NCBI RefSeq assembly: GCF_005671395.1
Contig: NZ_CP040428.1
Coordinates: forward strand, 3,224,001 to 3,288,000
Direction of reading: 5' to 3'
Source: Jejubacter calystegiae
GTDB taxonomy: Bacteria; Pseudomonadota; Gammaproteobacteria; Enterobacterales; Enterobacteriaceae
Length of the DNA: 64,000 bases
Shown: piece by piece, positions 46,098 through 55,700 of the stretch
Layout: every line of letters starts with the position of its first letter
How positions within the stretch are numbered: position 1 is the stretch's first letter
The notes under the pieces: generated by a model
Told to the model about the DNA's origin: nothing
Seen by the model: only the letters and a program-made list of their open reading frames with translations
Database searches by the model: none
Program-made: the position numbers and the translations under genes

Positions 46098-46748
46098 ATG
46101 GTTTTTGACAAAAAAATTTCTGCCGCCCCGCTACTGCTGGGTGCTGCTGCGCTGATATTCCCGTTTTTTGCCGATGTGCACTTCCCACTACTTGGTGGAA
46201 AAACCGTGGCATGGGTAGAGGATGCGCAGTCTTGCTGGCTGTTATTCGGCGCGCTGTTTACGCTGTTCTATATGCGTCCGGGGAGCCTTGATGAGGGATC
46301 GCGCCAGTTCTGGCTGTGGTCGGTGGTGTGGTGGCTGACGCTATTTGGCAGAGGGATTAGCTGGGGGCGCGACTACTTTCCGGAAGGGCCCAGAATGGTA
46401 TTCCGGGCTATTTCGGTAGTGTTGATTGGTACGCTGGTACTGGCGTTTTTCTTTTCACCCGCACTGCGCCGCAATGTCGCTGAACGGTTCCGTCACGAAA
46501 GGTTACCGCTCTGGACCATAGTGGTCGTTGTGGTGACTTTCCTGATTTCCGATACCGTCGAGCATCATCGTCTGCTGGCGCCGCTGTTCCTGCACCATCA
46601 TGCCTGGCAGGATCTGATTGAAGAGCTCTATGAACTGCCCTTTATGATCGGCCTGTTCCTGATCGCCTTCGCCATGATGAAGCATGAAAAAACGGCGGGG
46701 TCCGGTGTCCGGGCGCTGCGCCGGGCCGATGAAGCGCCCGGCTACTGA
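46098..46748 (+). CDS. Inner-membrane protein, unknown
   Basis: A 216-residue protein with about six hydrophobic spans (LLLGAAALIFPFFADVHFPL; FWLWSVVWWLTLFGRGIS; ISVVLIGTLVLAFFFSP; LWTIVVVVVTFLIS; LPFMIGLFLIAFAMM). His/Glu-rich segments between spans (TVEHHRLLAP, LFLHHHAWQDLIEELYEL) could bind metal. No family symbol is recognised. It converges with the following gene, 2 bases apart. Confidence 0.65.
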   Translation: MVFDKKISAAPLLLGAAALIFPFFADVHFPLLGGKTVAWVEDAQSCWLLFGALFTLFYMRPGSLDEGSRQFWLWSVVWWLTLFGRGISWGRDYFPEGPRMVFRAISVVLIGTLVLAFFFSPALRRNVAERFRHERLPLWTIVVVVVTFLISDTVEHHRLLAPLFLHHHAWQDLIEELYELPFMIGLFLIAFAMMKHEKTAGSGVRALRRADEAPGY

Positions 46749-46750
46749 CA

Positions 46751-47104
46751 TTAACCTTTGCGCTTCTTAGGCTGGAACTTTTCCGGAACCGGCGGGACCG
46801 GCCGCCGATCGTCTATCAGATGGCGCACGGTCAGAACCGGGTGACGCCACAGCATACGTGGACCGGCCCAGCGCATGATTTCTCGCATCTCTTCGCGCTG
46901 TGCCGGTTGATAGCAGTGAATTGGACACTGGCGGCAGGCTGGTTTCTCTTCGCCAAAGGCGCAGCGCTCAAGGCGCTTCACGGCATAACCATACAGTTTC
47001 TGATAGTGTTCTGCGTCGGGCTGAGCCTGAGGACAGCGGCGCTGGTACAGCGCGATCATACGGCGGATGGTGAGCTGTTCCCTACGGATGCGTTTTCCTG
47101 TCAT
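46751..47104 (-). CDS. Nitrous oxide-stimulated promoter (NOSP) family protein
   Basis: A 117-residue basic protein. RREQLTIRRMIALYQRRC precedes a Cys cluster (CAFGEEKPACRQCPIHCY, residues about 52-69) that likely binds zinc or Fe-S; REIMRWAGPRMLWRHP follows. These are traits of the NOSP family, whose biochemical role is unknown. It diverges from the mechanosensitive channel gene. Confidence 0.75.
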   Translation of the reverse strand: MTGKRIRREQLTIRRMIALYQRRCPQAQPDAEHYQKLYGYAVKRLERCAFGEEKPACRQCPIHCYQPAQREEMREIMRWAGPRMLWRHPVLTVRHLIDDRRPVPPVPEKFQPKKRKG

Positions 47105-47309
47105 GGCGTGGAGCCCTCTGAGTTAAAAAGTGTATCTGCAATGCATTTTAACGCTGATAACCTGGCGGCAGCCAGTACTGACAGGCATCTCGGTCACTTT
47201 TCTTGTTGCACTCCAGACAGATCTCTGTTTGCCTTCTGTTCAGGCAAAGCAATTGCAACACCCCCCGGGAGAAGGCATGATACTTGCGCCTGAACAATAA
47301 GGAGTATTT

Positions 47310-48554
47310 ATGCAGGAGTTAGCTTCGTTTTTTAAGCGATATGGAATAGAACTGAACCAGACCGCATCACTGATACTGGTACTGGCGATTATTCTTGTTA
47401 CCGCATTAGTCATTCATTTTATTCTGCACCGGGTTGTCCTCAGAACTTTTGAAAAAAAAGCCCAGGCCAGTTCAAAGCTCTGGCTGCAGGTCATTACCCA
47501 GAATAAATTATTTCACCGCCTGGCGCTGTTGCTGCAGGGGGTGATCGTCAATGCTCAGTCTGTGATCTGGCTGCATCGCAATGAAGCTGGCGAGATCCTC
47601 TCTCTGTGCGCCCAGTTGTGGATTATGCTCTATGCGCTGCTGGCGCTGTTCTCGCTGCTGGATGTCTTTTTGGGGCTGTCGCGTCGCTTTGCGTTTTCTT
47701 CGCAACTGCCGTTAAGAGGCATTTTTCAGAGCGTGAAGCTGATTGCCGCCATTGTGGTCGGTATTCTGATGGTTTCGCTGCTGATGGGGAGATCGCCGGC
47801 CATTTTGATCAGCGGTCTGGGCGCCATGGCAGCGGTTCTGATGTTGGTATTTAAGGATCCTATCCTGGGGCTGGTGGCGGGGATTCAGCTGTCGGCCAAC
47901 AACATGCTGAAACTTGGCGACTGGCTGGAAATGCCGAAATATGGTGCCGATGGCGATGTTATCGATATCGGCCTGACTACGGTCAAGGTGCAGAACTGGG
48001 ATAAAACCATTACCACCATTCCGACCTATGCCCTGGTCTCAGATGCATTCAAAAACTGGAGTGGGATGTCCGCCTCCGGTGGGCGTCGCATTAAGCGCAG
48101 CTTTAATATCGATACCACCAGCGTTCACTTTTTGTCACCGGAAGATGAAGCGCGTCTTACCCGCAGCAATCTGCTGAAGCCTTATCTGGATGCCAAACAG
48201 AAAGAGCTGAACGAGTTTAACCGCGATTGCCAGGCAGAGGTTTCACCGCTTAACGGGCGGCGTATGACCAATTTAGGCACCTTCCGCGCCTATTTGACTG
48301 AATATCTGTATAACCACCCACGTATCCGTCGGGATATGACGCAAATGGTGCGTCAACTCCAGCCGGATGATAATGGTCTGCCGCTTGAAGTTTATGCCTT
48401 TACCAATACCGTAGCCTGGCTGGAATATGAGGCGATTCAGGCCGATATCTTCGACCATATCTTTGCCATCATTGATGAGTTCGGTCTGCGGGTACACCAG
48501 TCCCCGACCGGCAATGATATTCGCTCGCTGGCATCGCTCGCTCGTTCCGGGTAG
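47310..48554 (+). CDS. YbdG-like mechanosensitive channel
   Basis: A 414-residue protein very similar to E. coli Ybd[39 protein letters not shown], then the pore and beta-domain [40 protein letters not shown] and [20 protein letters not shown]. Five N-terminal spans and a cytosolic C-terminal domain. It opens on osmotic downshock as a small-conductance channel. AAGGAG precedes the ATG. In E. coli ybdG is at another locus, so this is a rearranged or additional copy. Confidence 0.88.
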   Translation: MQELASFFKRYGIELNQTASLILVLAIILVTALVIHFILHRVVLRTFEKKAQASSKLWLQVITQNKLFHRLALLLQGVIVNAQSVIWLHRNEAGEILSLCAQLWIMLYALLALFSLLDVFLGLSRRFAFSSQLPLRGIFQSVKLIAAIVVGILMVSLLMGRSPAILISGLGAMAAVLMLVFKDPILGLVAGIQLSANNMLKLGDWLEMPKYGADGDVIDIGLTTVKVQNWDKTITTIPTYALVSDAFKNWSGMSASGGRRIKRSFNIDTTSVHFLSPEDEARLTRSNLLKPYLDAKQKELNEFNRDCQAEVSPLNGRRMTNLGTFRAYLTEYLYNHPRIRRDMTQMVRQLQPDDNGLPLEVYAFTNTVAWLEYEAIQADIFDHIFAIIDEFGLRVHQSPTGNDIRSLASLARSG

Positions 48555-48576
48555 TAATCGTATCCGTATAGGGAGG

Positions 48577-48600
48577 CGGGCCTGCGGGCCCGTTTTTTTT
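48577..48600 (+). terminator. Intrinsic terminator after channel gene
   Basis: CGGGCC (48577-48582) pairs with GGCCCG (48587-48592), tetraloop TGCG, then an eight-T run. Confidence 0.85.
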
Positions 48601-48862
48601 GGGCTAAAAAAAACCTGCCGGGAGAGGCAGGTAGAAGATAGCATTGACCTGAAAATATACCTAAGTCCGAAGTACCGGGATCTTTCAGTACATAAAGTCA
48701 GTATAGACAGTTTCGGATTATTTCATTTTTTTTAAGATTTTTCCTGGTAATGCAATGTTCAGACTGGCTGTTACGCTATTTTGTGCCAGGCGTCAGAGGC
48801 ATAGCCAATAATATCTGTCACACTCATGGCGCTAATAAACGTGAATAAAAAGGGATCACCGA

Positions 48863-50110
48863 ATGAAAAAAAGAATAATTTGTGGCGTCCTGGGAGCACT
48901 ACTGACTTTACCCGCGCTGGGGGCCACGCAGGAGGCTCCAGAGGGATACCAGTTGCGTCAGGTGTTGATGATGAGCCGTCACAATCTGCGGGCGCCGCTG
49001 GCGAATAATGGCAGCGTCCTGGAGCAGTCTACCTCCCATCCCTGGCCGAAATGGGAAGTCCCGGGCGGTCAGTTGACGACCAAAGGCGGGGTACTGGAAA
49101 TCTACATGGGCCGCTATATGCGCCAGTGGCTGGGGGAGCAGGGGCTGGTAAAAGGAGATGACTGCCCCGGTGACAGTCAGGCGTATATCTACGCGAATAG
49201 CCTGCAACGCACGGTAGCGACGGCGCAATTCTTTGCCGCTGGCGCCTTTCCGGGCTGTAATATTCAGGTTCATCATCAGGCTAAAATGGGCACCATGGAT
49301 CCGGTCTTTAATCCGGTGATCACCCGTGACGATCCCGCTTTCAGTAAAGCTGCTGTTAGCGCGATGGAGGCCCAGCGTAGTCGCTACGCGCTGGATGACA
49401 GCTTTAAGCTGTTGGAGGAGATCGCCGACTATAAAGATTCCCCGGTCTGTAAAGAGCAGCATCAGTGCGAGTTAAGCGGTGGTAAAGACAGCTTCAGCGC
49501 CAGGCTGAACCAGGAGCCGGGCGTTAGCGGGCCGCTTAAGGTAGGGAATTCGCTGGTGGATGCGTTTACCCTTCAGTATTACGAAGGCTTTCCGGAGCAG
49601 GAGGTTGCCTGGGGCGAGATTAAGAGCGATCGCCAGTGGCAACTGCTGTCGGCGTTGAAAAATAGCTACCAGGAGTCGCTGTTTACTTCGCCCCAGGTTG
49701 CCCGCAACGTGGCGGCGCCGCTGATTAACTATATTGATAAGACTCTGGAAGCGTCGGCCGACAAGGCTCCGGCACTGACGGTGCTGGTGGGGCATGATTC
49801 CAACATTGCCTCGCTGCTAAGCGCCCTTAATTTCCGTCCTTATCAACTGCCGGGGCAGTACGAGCACACCCCGATAGGGGGCAAACTGGTGTTTCAGCGT
49901 TGGCATGACGGGCGCGCTAATCGCGAGCTGATGAAGGTGGAGTATGTTTATCAGAGCAGCGATCAGCTGCGTAAGGCCCAGCCGCTGTCGCTGGAAAATC
50001 CTCCGCAGCGGGTCACGCTGGAGCTGGCGGGATGCCCGACAGACGATAACGGCTTCTGCCCAATGGATAAGTTCAATGAGGTGATGCGTCAGGCGGCTGC
50101 CGGCAAGTAA
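48863..50110 (+). CDS. agp: Periplasmic glucose-1-phosphatase
   Basis: A 415-residue histidine acid phosphatase. Signal peptide residues 1-21 ([20 protein letters not shown]). Catalytic RHNLRAP at 39-45 and the acid motif HDSN near 311. Six mature Cys can form the family's disulfides. It releases glucose from glucose-1-phosphate in the periplasm and can act on phytate. Gene order agp-yccJ-wrbA is that of E. coli. The upstream 308 bases hold the terminator of the channel gene and an AT-rich promoter region. Confidence 0.93.
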   Translation: MKKRIICGVLGALLTLPALGATQEAPEGYQLRQVLMMSRHNLRAPLANNGSVLEQSTSHPWPKWEVPGGQLTTKGGVLEIYMGRYMRQWLGEQGLVKGDDCPGDSQAYIYANSLQRTVATAQFFAAGAFPGCNIQVHHQAKMGTMDPVFNPVITRDDPAFSKAAVSAMEAQRSRYALDDSFKLLEEIADYKDSPVCKEQHQCELSGGKDSFSARLNQEPGVSGPLKVGNSLVDAFTLQYYEGFPEQEVAWGEIKSDRQWQLLSALKNSYQESLFTSPQVARNVAAPLINYIDKTLEASADKAPALTVLVGHDSNIASLLSALNFRPYQLPGQYEHTPIGGKLVFQRWHDGRANRELMKVEYVYQSSDQLRKAQPLSLENPPQRVTLELAGCPTDDNGFCPMDKFNEVMRQAAAGK

Positions 50111-50118
50111 TGGTGTGA

Positions 50119-50141
50119 CCCTCTCCCGGTCCGGGAGAGGG
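50119..50141. terminator. Hairpin between agp and yccJ
   Basis: CCCTCTCCC (50119-50127) pairs with GGGAGAGGG (50133-50141), loop GGTCC. It lies between the convergent agp and yccJ genes. Confidence 0.7.
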
Positions 50142-50156
50142 CTGATATCAGGAGGA

Positions 50157-50384
50157 TCAGACGTTCTTACGTTCGATGGTTTGCTCGCCCCAGAACAGGG
50201 AATCTTTATCCGTGCGGGAAAAGGCCAGGGCCAGGACGTCATCGTTACCTTCTTCCCAAATCTGTTCCGCTTTTTTCTCATCGTATTTTGCGACTTCAAA
50301 AATCGCTTCGGCAATTTCCGGCGATGTATTACGCAAGGATGCCCATTCACCAACGTTATGCTTTTTAGACTCTTGATTTAACAT
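50157..50384 (-). CDS. yccJ: YccJ family protein
   Basis: A 75-residue protein close to E. coli Ycc[21 protein letters not shown], then [20 protein letters not shown] and [19 protein letters not shown]. Function unknown; small, acidic and cytosolic. It follows wrbA on the same strand by 24 bases, forming the conserved wrbA-yccJ operon, usually linked to stationary phase. Confidence 0.92.
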   Translation of the reverse strand: MLNQESKKHNVGEWASLRNTSPEIAEAIFEVAKYDEKKAEQIWEEGNDDVLALAFSRTDKDSLFWGEQTIERKNV

Positions 50385-50408
50385 GCTTTCCTCCCGTAGG
50401 GGTCCGAC

Positions 50409-51005
50409 TTAACCATTCAGTTTGACTGCCAGCCCTGCGACATACTCGCCCTGGTAACGGGCTATTGCCAGCTCTTCCTCGCTCGGCTGACGGGAACCGT
50501 CACCGCCAGCGATGGTGGTTGCGCCGTAAGGGGTACCGCCGCGTACCACGGAGATATCAAACAGCTCCTGGGCGGCGTAGCCGATGGGCACGATCACCAT
50601 ACCGTGGTGGGCGAGGGTAGTCCAGGTAGATGAAATGGTGTGCTCCTGGCCGCCGCCGGTGCCGGTAGAGCTGAAAACGCTGGCCAGCTTGCCGTACAAC
50701 GCGCCGGAAGCCCACAATCCCCCGGTCTGGTCCAGGAAGGTGCGCATCTGGCCTGACATATTGCCGAAGCGCGTTGGTGTACCGAAGATAATGGCATCGT
50801 AATCGGCCAGCTCCTGGGGAGTGGCGACCGGTGCATTCTGGGTTTTTCCACCCGCTTTTTCGAAGACGTCAGGCTTCATGGTTTCTGGTACGCGTTTCAG
50901 CGTTATCTCTGCACCATTTACCTTTTCAGCACCCTCAACGATAGCGCGGGCCATCGTTTCAATGTGTCCATACATGGAATAATAGAGCACCAGTACTTTA
51001 GCCAT
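50409..51005 (-). CDS. wrbA: NAD(P)H:quinone oxidoreductase WrbA
   Basis: A 198-residue flavodoxin-like protein. FMN-binding [15 protein letters not shown] near residue 10, [20 protein letters not shown] around residue 78, and [20 protein letters not shown]. It reduces quinones by two electrons as an FMN-bound tetramer. AGGAG lies just before the ATG. It is the first gene of wrbA-yccJ and diverges from ymdF. Confidence 0.95.
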   Translation of the reverse strand: MAKVLVLYYSMYGHIETMARAIVEGAEKVNGAEITLKRVPETMKPDVFEKAGGKTQNAPVATPQELADYDAIIFGTPTRFGNMSGQMRTFLDQTGGLWASGALYGKLASVFSSTGTGGGQEHTISSTWTTLAHHGMVIVPIGYAAQELFDISVVRGGTPYGATTIAGGDGSRQPSEEELAIARYQGEYVAGLAVKLNG

Positions 51006-51393
51006 TCGTCTTACTCCTCAGTTTTATGATGTAAGCGGCATAACGCCGCATTAATATAAAGATTATGACGTGCTGGCCAGAGTGCAAACCAGAGCGCACT
51101 TTCCATGACTTACCGCAAGTGGGCACCATAAATACGGCCCTCTCTGTAGCATCAGGACACATTTTTTCTGCCCGGCTTTTTGACTTCATAAGAGCGGGTT
51201 AGCCTGGTCAGGAAACCGGACGGGGCGGTAATTTCGTTATGGTATTACAAAATGTAACCATGTCCCGATCGGCCGGGGCGGCTGGGCTACCCTTGTTATT
51301 ACGTGGGTAATACTGGCGTCGGGCGCCAGCCGCGGAATCAAATCTTGTTGGTGTAATGCTCTCTCACCATTTCACTTACTCCGGAGGTCAGAA
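51006..51393. other. Divergent wrbA/ymdF promoter region
   Basis: A 388-base gene-free stretch. It must hold both promoters; I see no clear operator or hairpin. The ymdF ribosome site is CGGAGG at 51382-51387. Confidence 0.5.
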
Positions 51394-51570
51394 ATGGCAA
51401 ACCATCGTGGCGGTTCAGGCAATTTTGCCGAAGACCGGGCAAGAGCATCCGAAGCGGGCCGCAAAGGGGGCCAGCGCAGCGGTGGGAACTTCAAGAATGA
51501 CCCACAGCGTGCCTCTGAGGCCGGTAAAAAAGGGGGAAGAAACAGCCACGGCGCGCGTAACAGCGAATAA
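51394..51570 (+). CDS. ymdF: KGG-domain stress protein YmdF
   Basis: A 58-residue protein nearly identical to E. coli YmdF. It has two KGG repeats (EAGRKGGQRSGGNF and EAGKKGGRNS) and the start MANHRGGSGNFAEDRARASE. Related to YciG; role in general stress and motility suggested for the family. CGGAGG precedes the ATG. Its place next to wrbA matches E. coli. Confidence 0.93.
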   Translation: MANHRGGSGNFAEDRARASEAGRKGGQRSGGNFKNDPQRASEAGKKGGRNSHGARNSE

Positions 51571-51614
51571 TCTGCCGGGCTGTTAACCATGGGGCATTAA
51601 CCCTGCCTCTGCCG

Positions 51615-51643
51615 CCGCCGGGGTGAGAGTCCCGGCGGTTTTC
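51615..51643 (+). terminator. Terminator after ymdF
   Basis: CCGCCGGG (51615-51622) pairs with CCCGGCGG (51631-51638), 8-base loop, then TTTTC. Confidence 0.8.
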
Positions 51644-51713
51644 TTTGTCGGCGACGGTGCTGTCGGCGTTCTGTTTTGCTATTCTGTCGCCAAAACTGGC
51701 AGGGAGTGAGCGC

Positions 51714-52349
51714 ATGGCTGGCAGCGCAACAACACCGGGTCGGCGTTCACAGGCGGTCGCGGCGAAGAAAACGGCGATTTTGAGCGCCGGGCTGGACTAT
51801 TTCTCACGCTTCGGCCTTCATGGCGCCAGCCTGGAGCAGGTCGCTGAACGGGCCGGGGTATCGAAAACCAATCTGCTTTACTATTACCCGTCGAAAGAGG
51901 CGCTCTATGTGGCGGTGATGCGTCAGATTCTGGATATCTGGCTGGCGCCGCTGCGGGCCTTTCGTACCGATCTGGAGCCGCTGGCGGCAATTGGCGACTA
52001 CATCCGGCTGAAGATGGAGGTATCCCGGGATTATCCGCAGGCATCCCGGCTATTCTGTCTGGAGATGCTGCAGGGTGCGCCTTTGCTAATGGGAGAGCTG
52101 GAAGGGGATCTGCGAGGGCTGGTGGCGGAAAAGTCGGCGATCATCAGCGGATGGGTGGCCGCAGGTAAACTGGCGCCGGTCGATCCTCATCATCTGATCT
52201 TTATGATTTGGGCGACGACTCAGCACTATGCTGATTTTTCCACTCAGGTTGAGGCGGTTACCGGCCAGACCTTAGCAGACGACGGCTTCTTTCGTCAGAC
52301 CGTCGCCAGCGTGCAGCAAATGATTCTGGAAGGGGTTCGTCCGCGCTAG
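51714..52349 (+). CDS. rutR: TetR-family regulator RutR
   Basis: A 211-residue repressor very similar to E. coli RutR. ATG 51714 gives the expected N-terminus. Helix-turn-helix region: FGLHGASLEQVAERAGVSKT then NLLYYYPSKEALYVAVMRQI. The ligand domain has EVSRDYPQASRLFCLEMLQG and LIFMIWATTQHYADF. RutR senses uracil and controls pyrimidine genes. The rutA-G operon normally divergent from it is missing here; ymdF takes its place. It probably still regulates other pyrimidine or carAB-type targets. Confidence 0.92.
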   Translation: MAGSATTPGRRSQAVAAKKTAILSAGLDYFSRFGLHGASLEQVAERAGVSKTNLLYYYPSKEALYVAVMRQILDIWLAPLRAFRTDLEPLAAIGDYIRLKMEVSRDYPQASRLFCLEMLQGAPLLMGELEGDLRGLVAEKSAIISGWVAAGKLAPVDPHHLIFMIWATTQHYADFSTQVEAVTGQTLADDGFFRQTVASVQQMILEGVRPR

Positions 52350-52741
52350 CGCCGGGAGGGCACCGGACAGCTCAGATCCCCTTCGTCGCAATGGGAAAAG
52401 GATTCCAGAAAACCGCTGCGCTCACGGGTTTTGTCCGTCAGGCATTGATTCCATACCAGTGCCTGGGCACTACCGCCTTCGGCCCCGGAGCTGACAAATT
52501 TACAGTCAGCATCGCGTACTTTGATCCACGCCTCTTCCGAGAGCTTTAACAGCTCCTGCTGCTGCGGGTTGGCGCGCTTAAGCAGCGACTGATAACTCTG
52601 ATTCAACTGCTGGTCCGCTTTTTTATATTCATCGGCGGCACATTGATTCATTTCGGTTTGCGATTGCGCCTCTGCGCAGTCTGCGGCCCAGGCAGACTGG
52701 CCAAGCAACAGGCTGGCGGCAATAAGATAACGATATTTCAT
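52346..52741 (-). CDS. LprI/DUF1311-like periplasmic protein
   Basis: A 131-residue protein; ATG 52741 gives a signal peptide (MKYRYLIAASLLLGQSAWA, cut before ADC). Mature part has CAEAQSQTEMNQCAADEYKK, then an LxLSEEAWIKVRDADC motif and a final DLSCP, the Cys pattern of the LprI/DUF1311 family. Some members inhibit host lysozyme. It converges with rutR by a 4-base overlap. Confidence 0.82.
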   Translation of the reverse strand: MKYRYLIAASLLLGQSAWAADCAEAQSQTEMNQCAADEYKKADQQLNQSYQSLLKRANPQQQELLKLSEEAWIKVRDADCKFVSSGAEGGSAQALVWNQCLTDKTRERSGFLESFSHCDEGDLSCPVPSRR

Positions 52742-52755
52742 AATACTCCCCTGCA

Positions 52756-52783
52756 AAAAGGCTCCTTTGAACAGGAGCCTTTT
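52756..52783 (-). terminator. putA terminator
   Basis: AAAAGGCTCCT (52756-52766) pairs with AGGAGCCTTTT (52773-52783), loop 6 bases. On the minus strand the stem ends in T residues; it lies 16 bases beyond the putA stop. Confidence 0.8.
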
Positions 52784-52798
52784 CACTGTAGCGAAGCC

Positions 52799-55700
52799 TT
52801 AGCCAATTGTCATCAGGCTGGCGTTCCCTCCTGCCGCTGCGGTGTTGACGCTCAGCGAACGTTCAACGTACAGCCTTTCCAGCAGCAGGTTGGTTTCACC
52901 GTGGGCGAAACCCTGTACCGTGACGATGGCGCCATCCCGGGCGGCGACAAATTCGCACAGCTTACGCAACTGATCGGAATCACCGTGGAAGATTGTCGCA
53001 TCGAAGGTCTGGCTGAAAAGCTTATCGGCGGTGGCGAAGTCGATACGCTGGCTGACGCTCTGGGGAAGACGTTTTGCCAGTTCACGCTGCATCGGCTCGT
53101 CGGGCCACAGCGCCCGGCTACCTACGGCAGTAACCGCCGCCAGCTGGATCAGCGCATCTTCTTCATTATCCGCCACGCACAGCACCCGGGTTCTGGGCAT
53201 CAGGGTCCAGGTATTGCGCTCGCCGGTGGGACCGGGCAGGGCGCGCAGGCTACCGCTCTGGGCCTGTTCGGCATAGCGCTGGCACAGAGCACGGAATTCC
53301 GGACGCTCTCCCGCCCAGTCGGTCAGGGCGTTATGGGCTTCCTGCAGCGCTGCTTTCAGGTGCATATTGGCCGGGTACATCCGGTCATGGCGGGCGAGGG
53401 TGGTTAACACCGCCTCTTCCGGACGGCTACTCAACAGACGGTAGAGATAGAGCGGACCGCCCGCTTTCGGACCTGTTCCGGAAAGACCTTCTCCGCCGAA
53501 AGGCTGGACGCCGACCACGGCGCCAACCATATTACGGTTAACGTACATGTTACCGACGTGGGCCTGGGAGGTGACCTGGGCGATGGTTTCATCAATGCGG
53601 GTATGAACCCCGAGCGTCAGGCCGTAACCGGCATCATTAATCTGCTGAACCAGCGCGCTCAGTTTCGCACGGCTGTAGCGCACCACGTGTAGCACCGGGC
53701 CAAACACTTCGCGCTTCATCTCGTCAAAGCTTTCCAGCTCGATAAGCGTCGGAGGCACAAAGGTGCCGCTCTGCCATTCGCGCACGTCCTGGCTGTTTTC
53801 CTGAGCGGCCTGGAATACCCTGCGTCCTTTGGCGCGCATGGTCTGGATATGGCGTTCGATATTCTGTTTGGCTTCGCTGTCGATCACCGGTCCGATATCG
53901 GTGGTCAGGCGGCCAGGATTACCCATACGGCATTCGGCCATGGCGCCCTTCAGCATCTTCAGGGTGTGATCGGCCACCTCTTCTTGCAGGCAGAGCACGC
54001 GCAGAGCGGAGCAACGCTGACCGGCGCTGTCAAAGGCGGAGCTAATCACGTCCTGTACCACCTGCTCGGTCAGGGCGGATGAATCGACGATCATTGCGTT
54101 CAGACCGCCGGTTTCGGCGATAAGCGGCGTCGGGCGGCCCTGGGGATCGAGGCGGCTGGCGATGTTGCGTTGCAGCAGGGTCGCGACCTCGGTAGAGCCG
54201 GTAAACATCACGCCGCGAACCCGGTCATCGGAAGTCAGGCGCGCGCCGACGGTTTCGCCGCGGCCCGGCAGCAACTGCACCACGCCTGGCGGTACTCCTG
54301 CTTCCAGTAGTAGTTCAATACCCCGGGCGGCGATAAGCGGCGTTTGTTCTGCCGGTTTCGCCAGCACGCAGTTACCGGCGGCCAGTGCGGCGGCTACCTG
54401 TCCGGTGAAGATCGCCAGTGGGAAGTTCCAGGGGCTGATGCAGACCACGGGGCCCAGTGGGCGATGAGTCTCGTTGTCAAAGTCATGGCTGACCTGACCG
54501 GCGTAATAGCGCAGGAAGTCCACGGCCTCCCGCACTTCGGCGATGGCGTTGCTGAAGGTTTTACCCGCTTCTCGAACCAGAATGCCGATCAGCGGCTGCA
54601 TCTGATCCTCCATCAGAATGGCGGCACGTTCGAGAATCGCAGCACGCTCGGCGGGCGGGGTGGCGAACCAGATATCGGCCTGATTCACCGCGGTATCCAG
54701 CGCCTGTTCCACCTCTTCATCCCGCGCTTCGCGCACGTAGCCGACAATATCCGTCGGCTCGGCCGGGTTAATCACCGCCTGAAGCTCGCTTTCGTGAACC
54801 TTTACCTCTTGCTCCAGAATCGGCAGCGCCTGCCACTTCTGGCTGGCGCTGTTGAGCAGCGCGGAAGAAAGCGAAGCCAGACGATGTTCATTGTCCAGAT
54901 CCAGCCCCAGCGAGTTGGCGCGATCCTCGCCATACAGATCGCGCGGCAGCGGAATTTTCGGATGCGGCAGTCCGGGCATACCTTCCCGGGCGCTCAGTTT
55001 ATCGACGGCCACGACCGGGTCGGCCACCAGATCGTCAATCGAAAGGGTGCTATCGGCAATGCGGTTGACGAATGAGGTATTGGCGCCGTTTTCCAGCAGG
55101 CGGCGCACCAGATAGGCCAGCAGCGTTTCATGGGTGCCCACCGGCGCATAGATGCGGCACGGGCGGTTCAGCTTACCGTCGCTGATTTTTCCCACCACCT
55201 GTTCGTAGAGCGGTTCGCCCATGCCGTGCAGGCACTGGAATTCATACTGTCCCGGGTAGTAGTTCTGACCGGCCAGATGGTAGATAGCGGCCAGTGAATG
55301 GGCGTTATGGGTGGCGAACTGCGGATAGATAAGATTCGGCACTGACAGCAGCTTACGGGCGCACGCCAGGTAGGAGACATCGGTGTACACCTTACGGGTA
55401 TAGACCGGGTAGCCTTCCAGCCCTTCTACCTGGGCCTGTTTGATTTCACTGTCCCAGTAGGCGCCTTTCACCAGGCGAATCATCAGGCGACGTCGGCTGC
55501 GAGTGGCGAGATCGATCAGATAGTCGATGACGAACGGGCAACGCTTCTGGTAAGCCTGGATAACAAAACCAATACCGTTCCAGCCTTCCAGTTCCGGCTC
55601 AAAGCACAGTTTTTCCAGCAGATCGAGAGAGATCTCCAGCCGGTTGGCCTCTTCAGCGTCGATGTTGATCCCGATATCGTACTGGCGCGCCAGCAGGGTC

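Noticed and set aside
51356..51586. A 76-residue frame at the ymdF locus
   Set aside because: Shifted frame over ymdF; the ymdF frame has a good ribosome site and matches E. coli YmdF.
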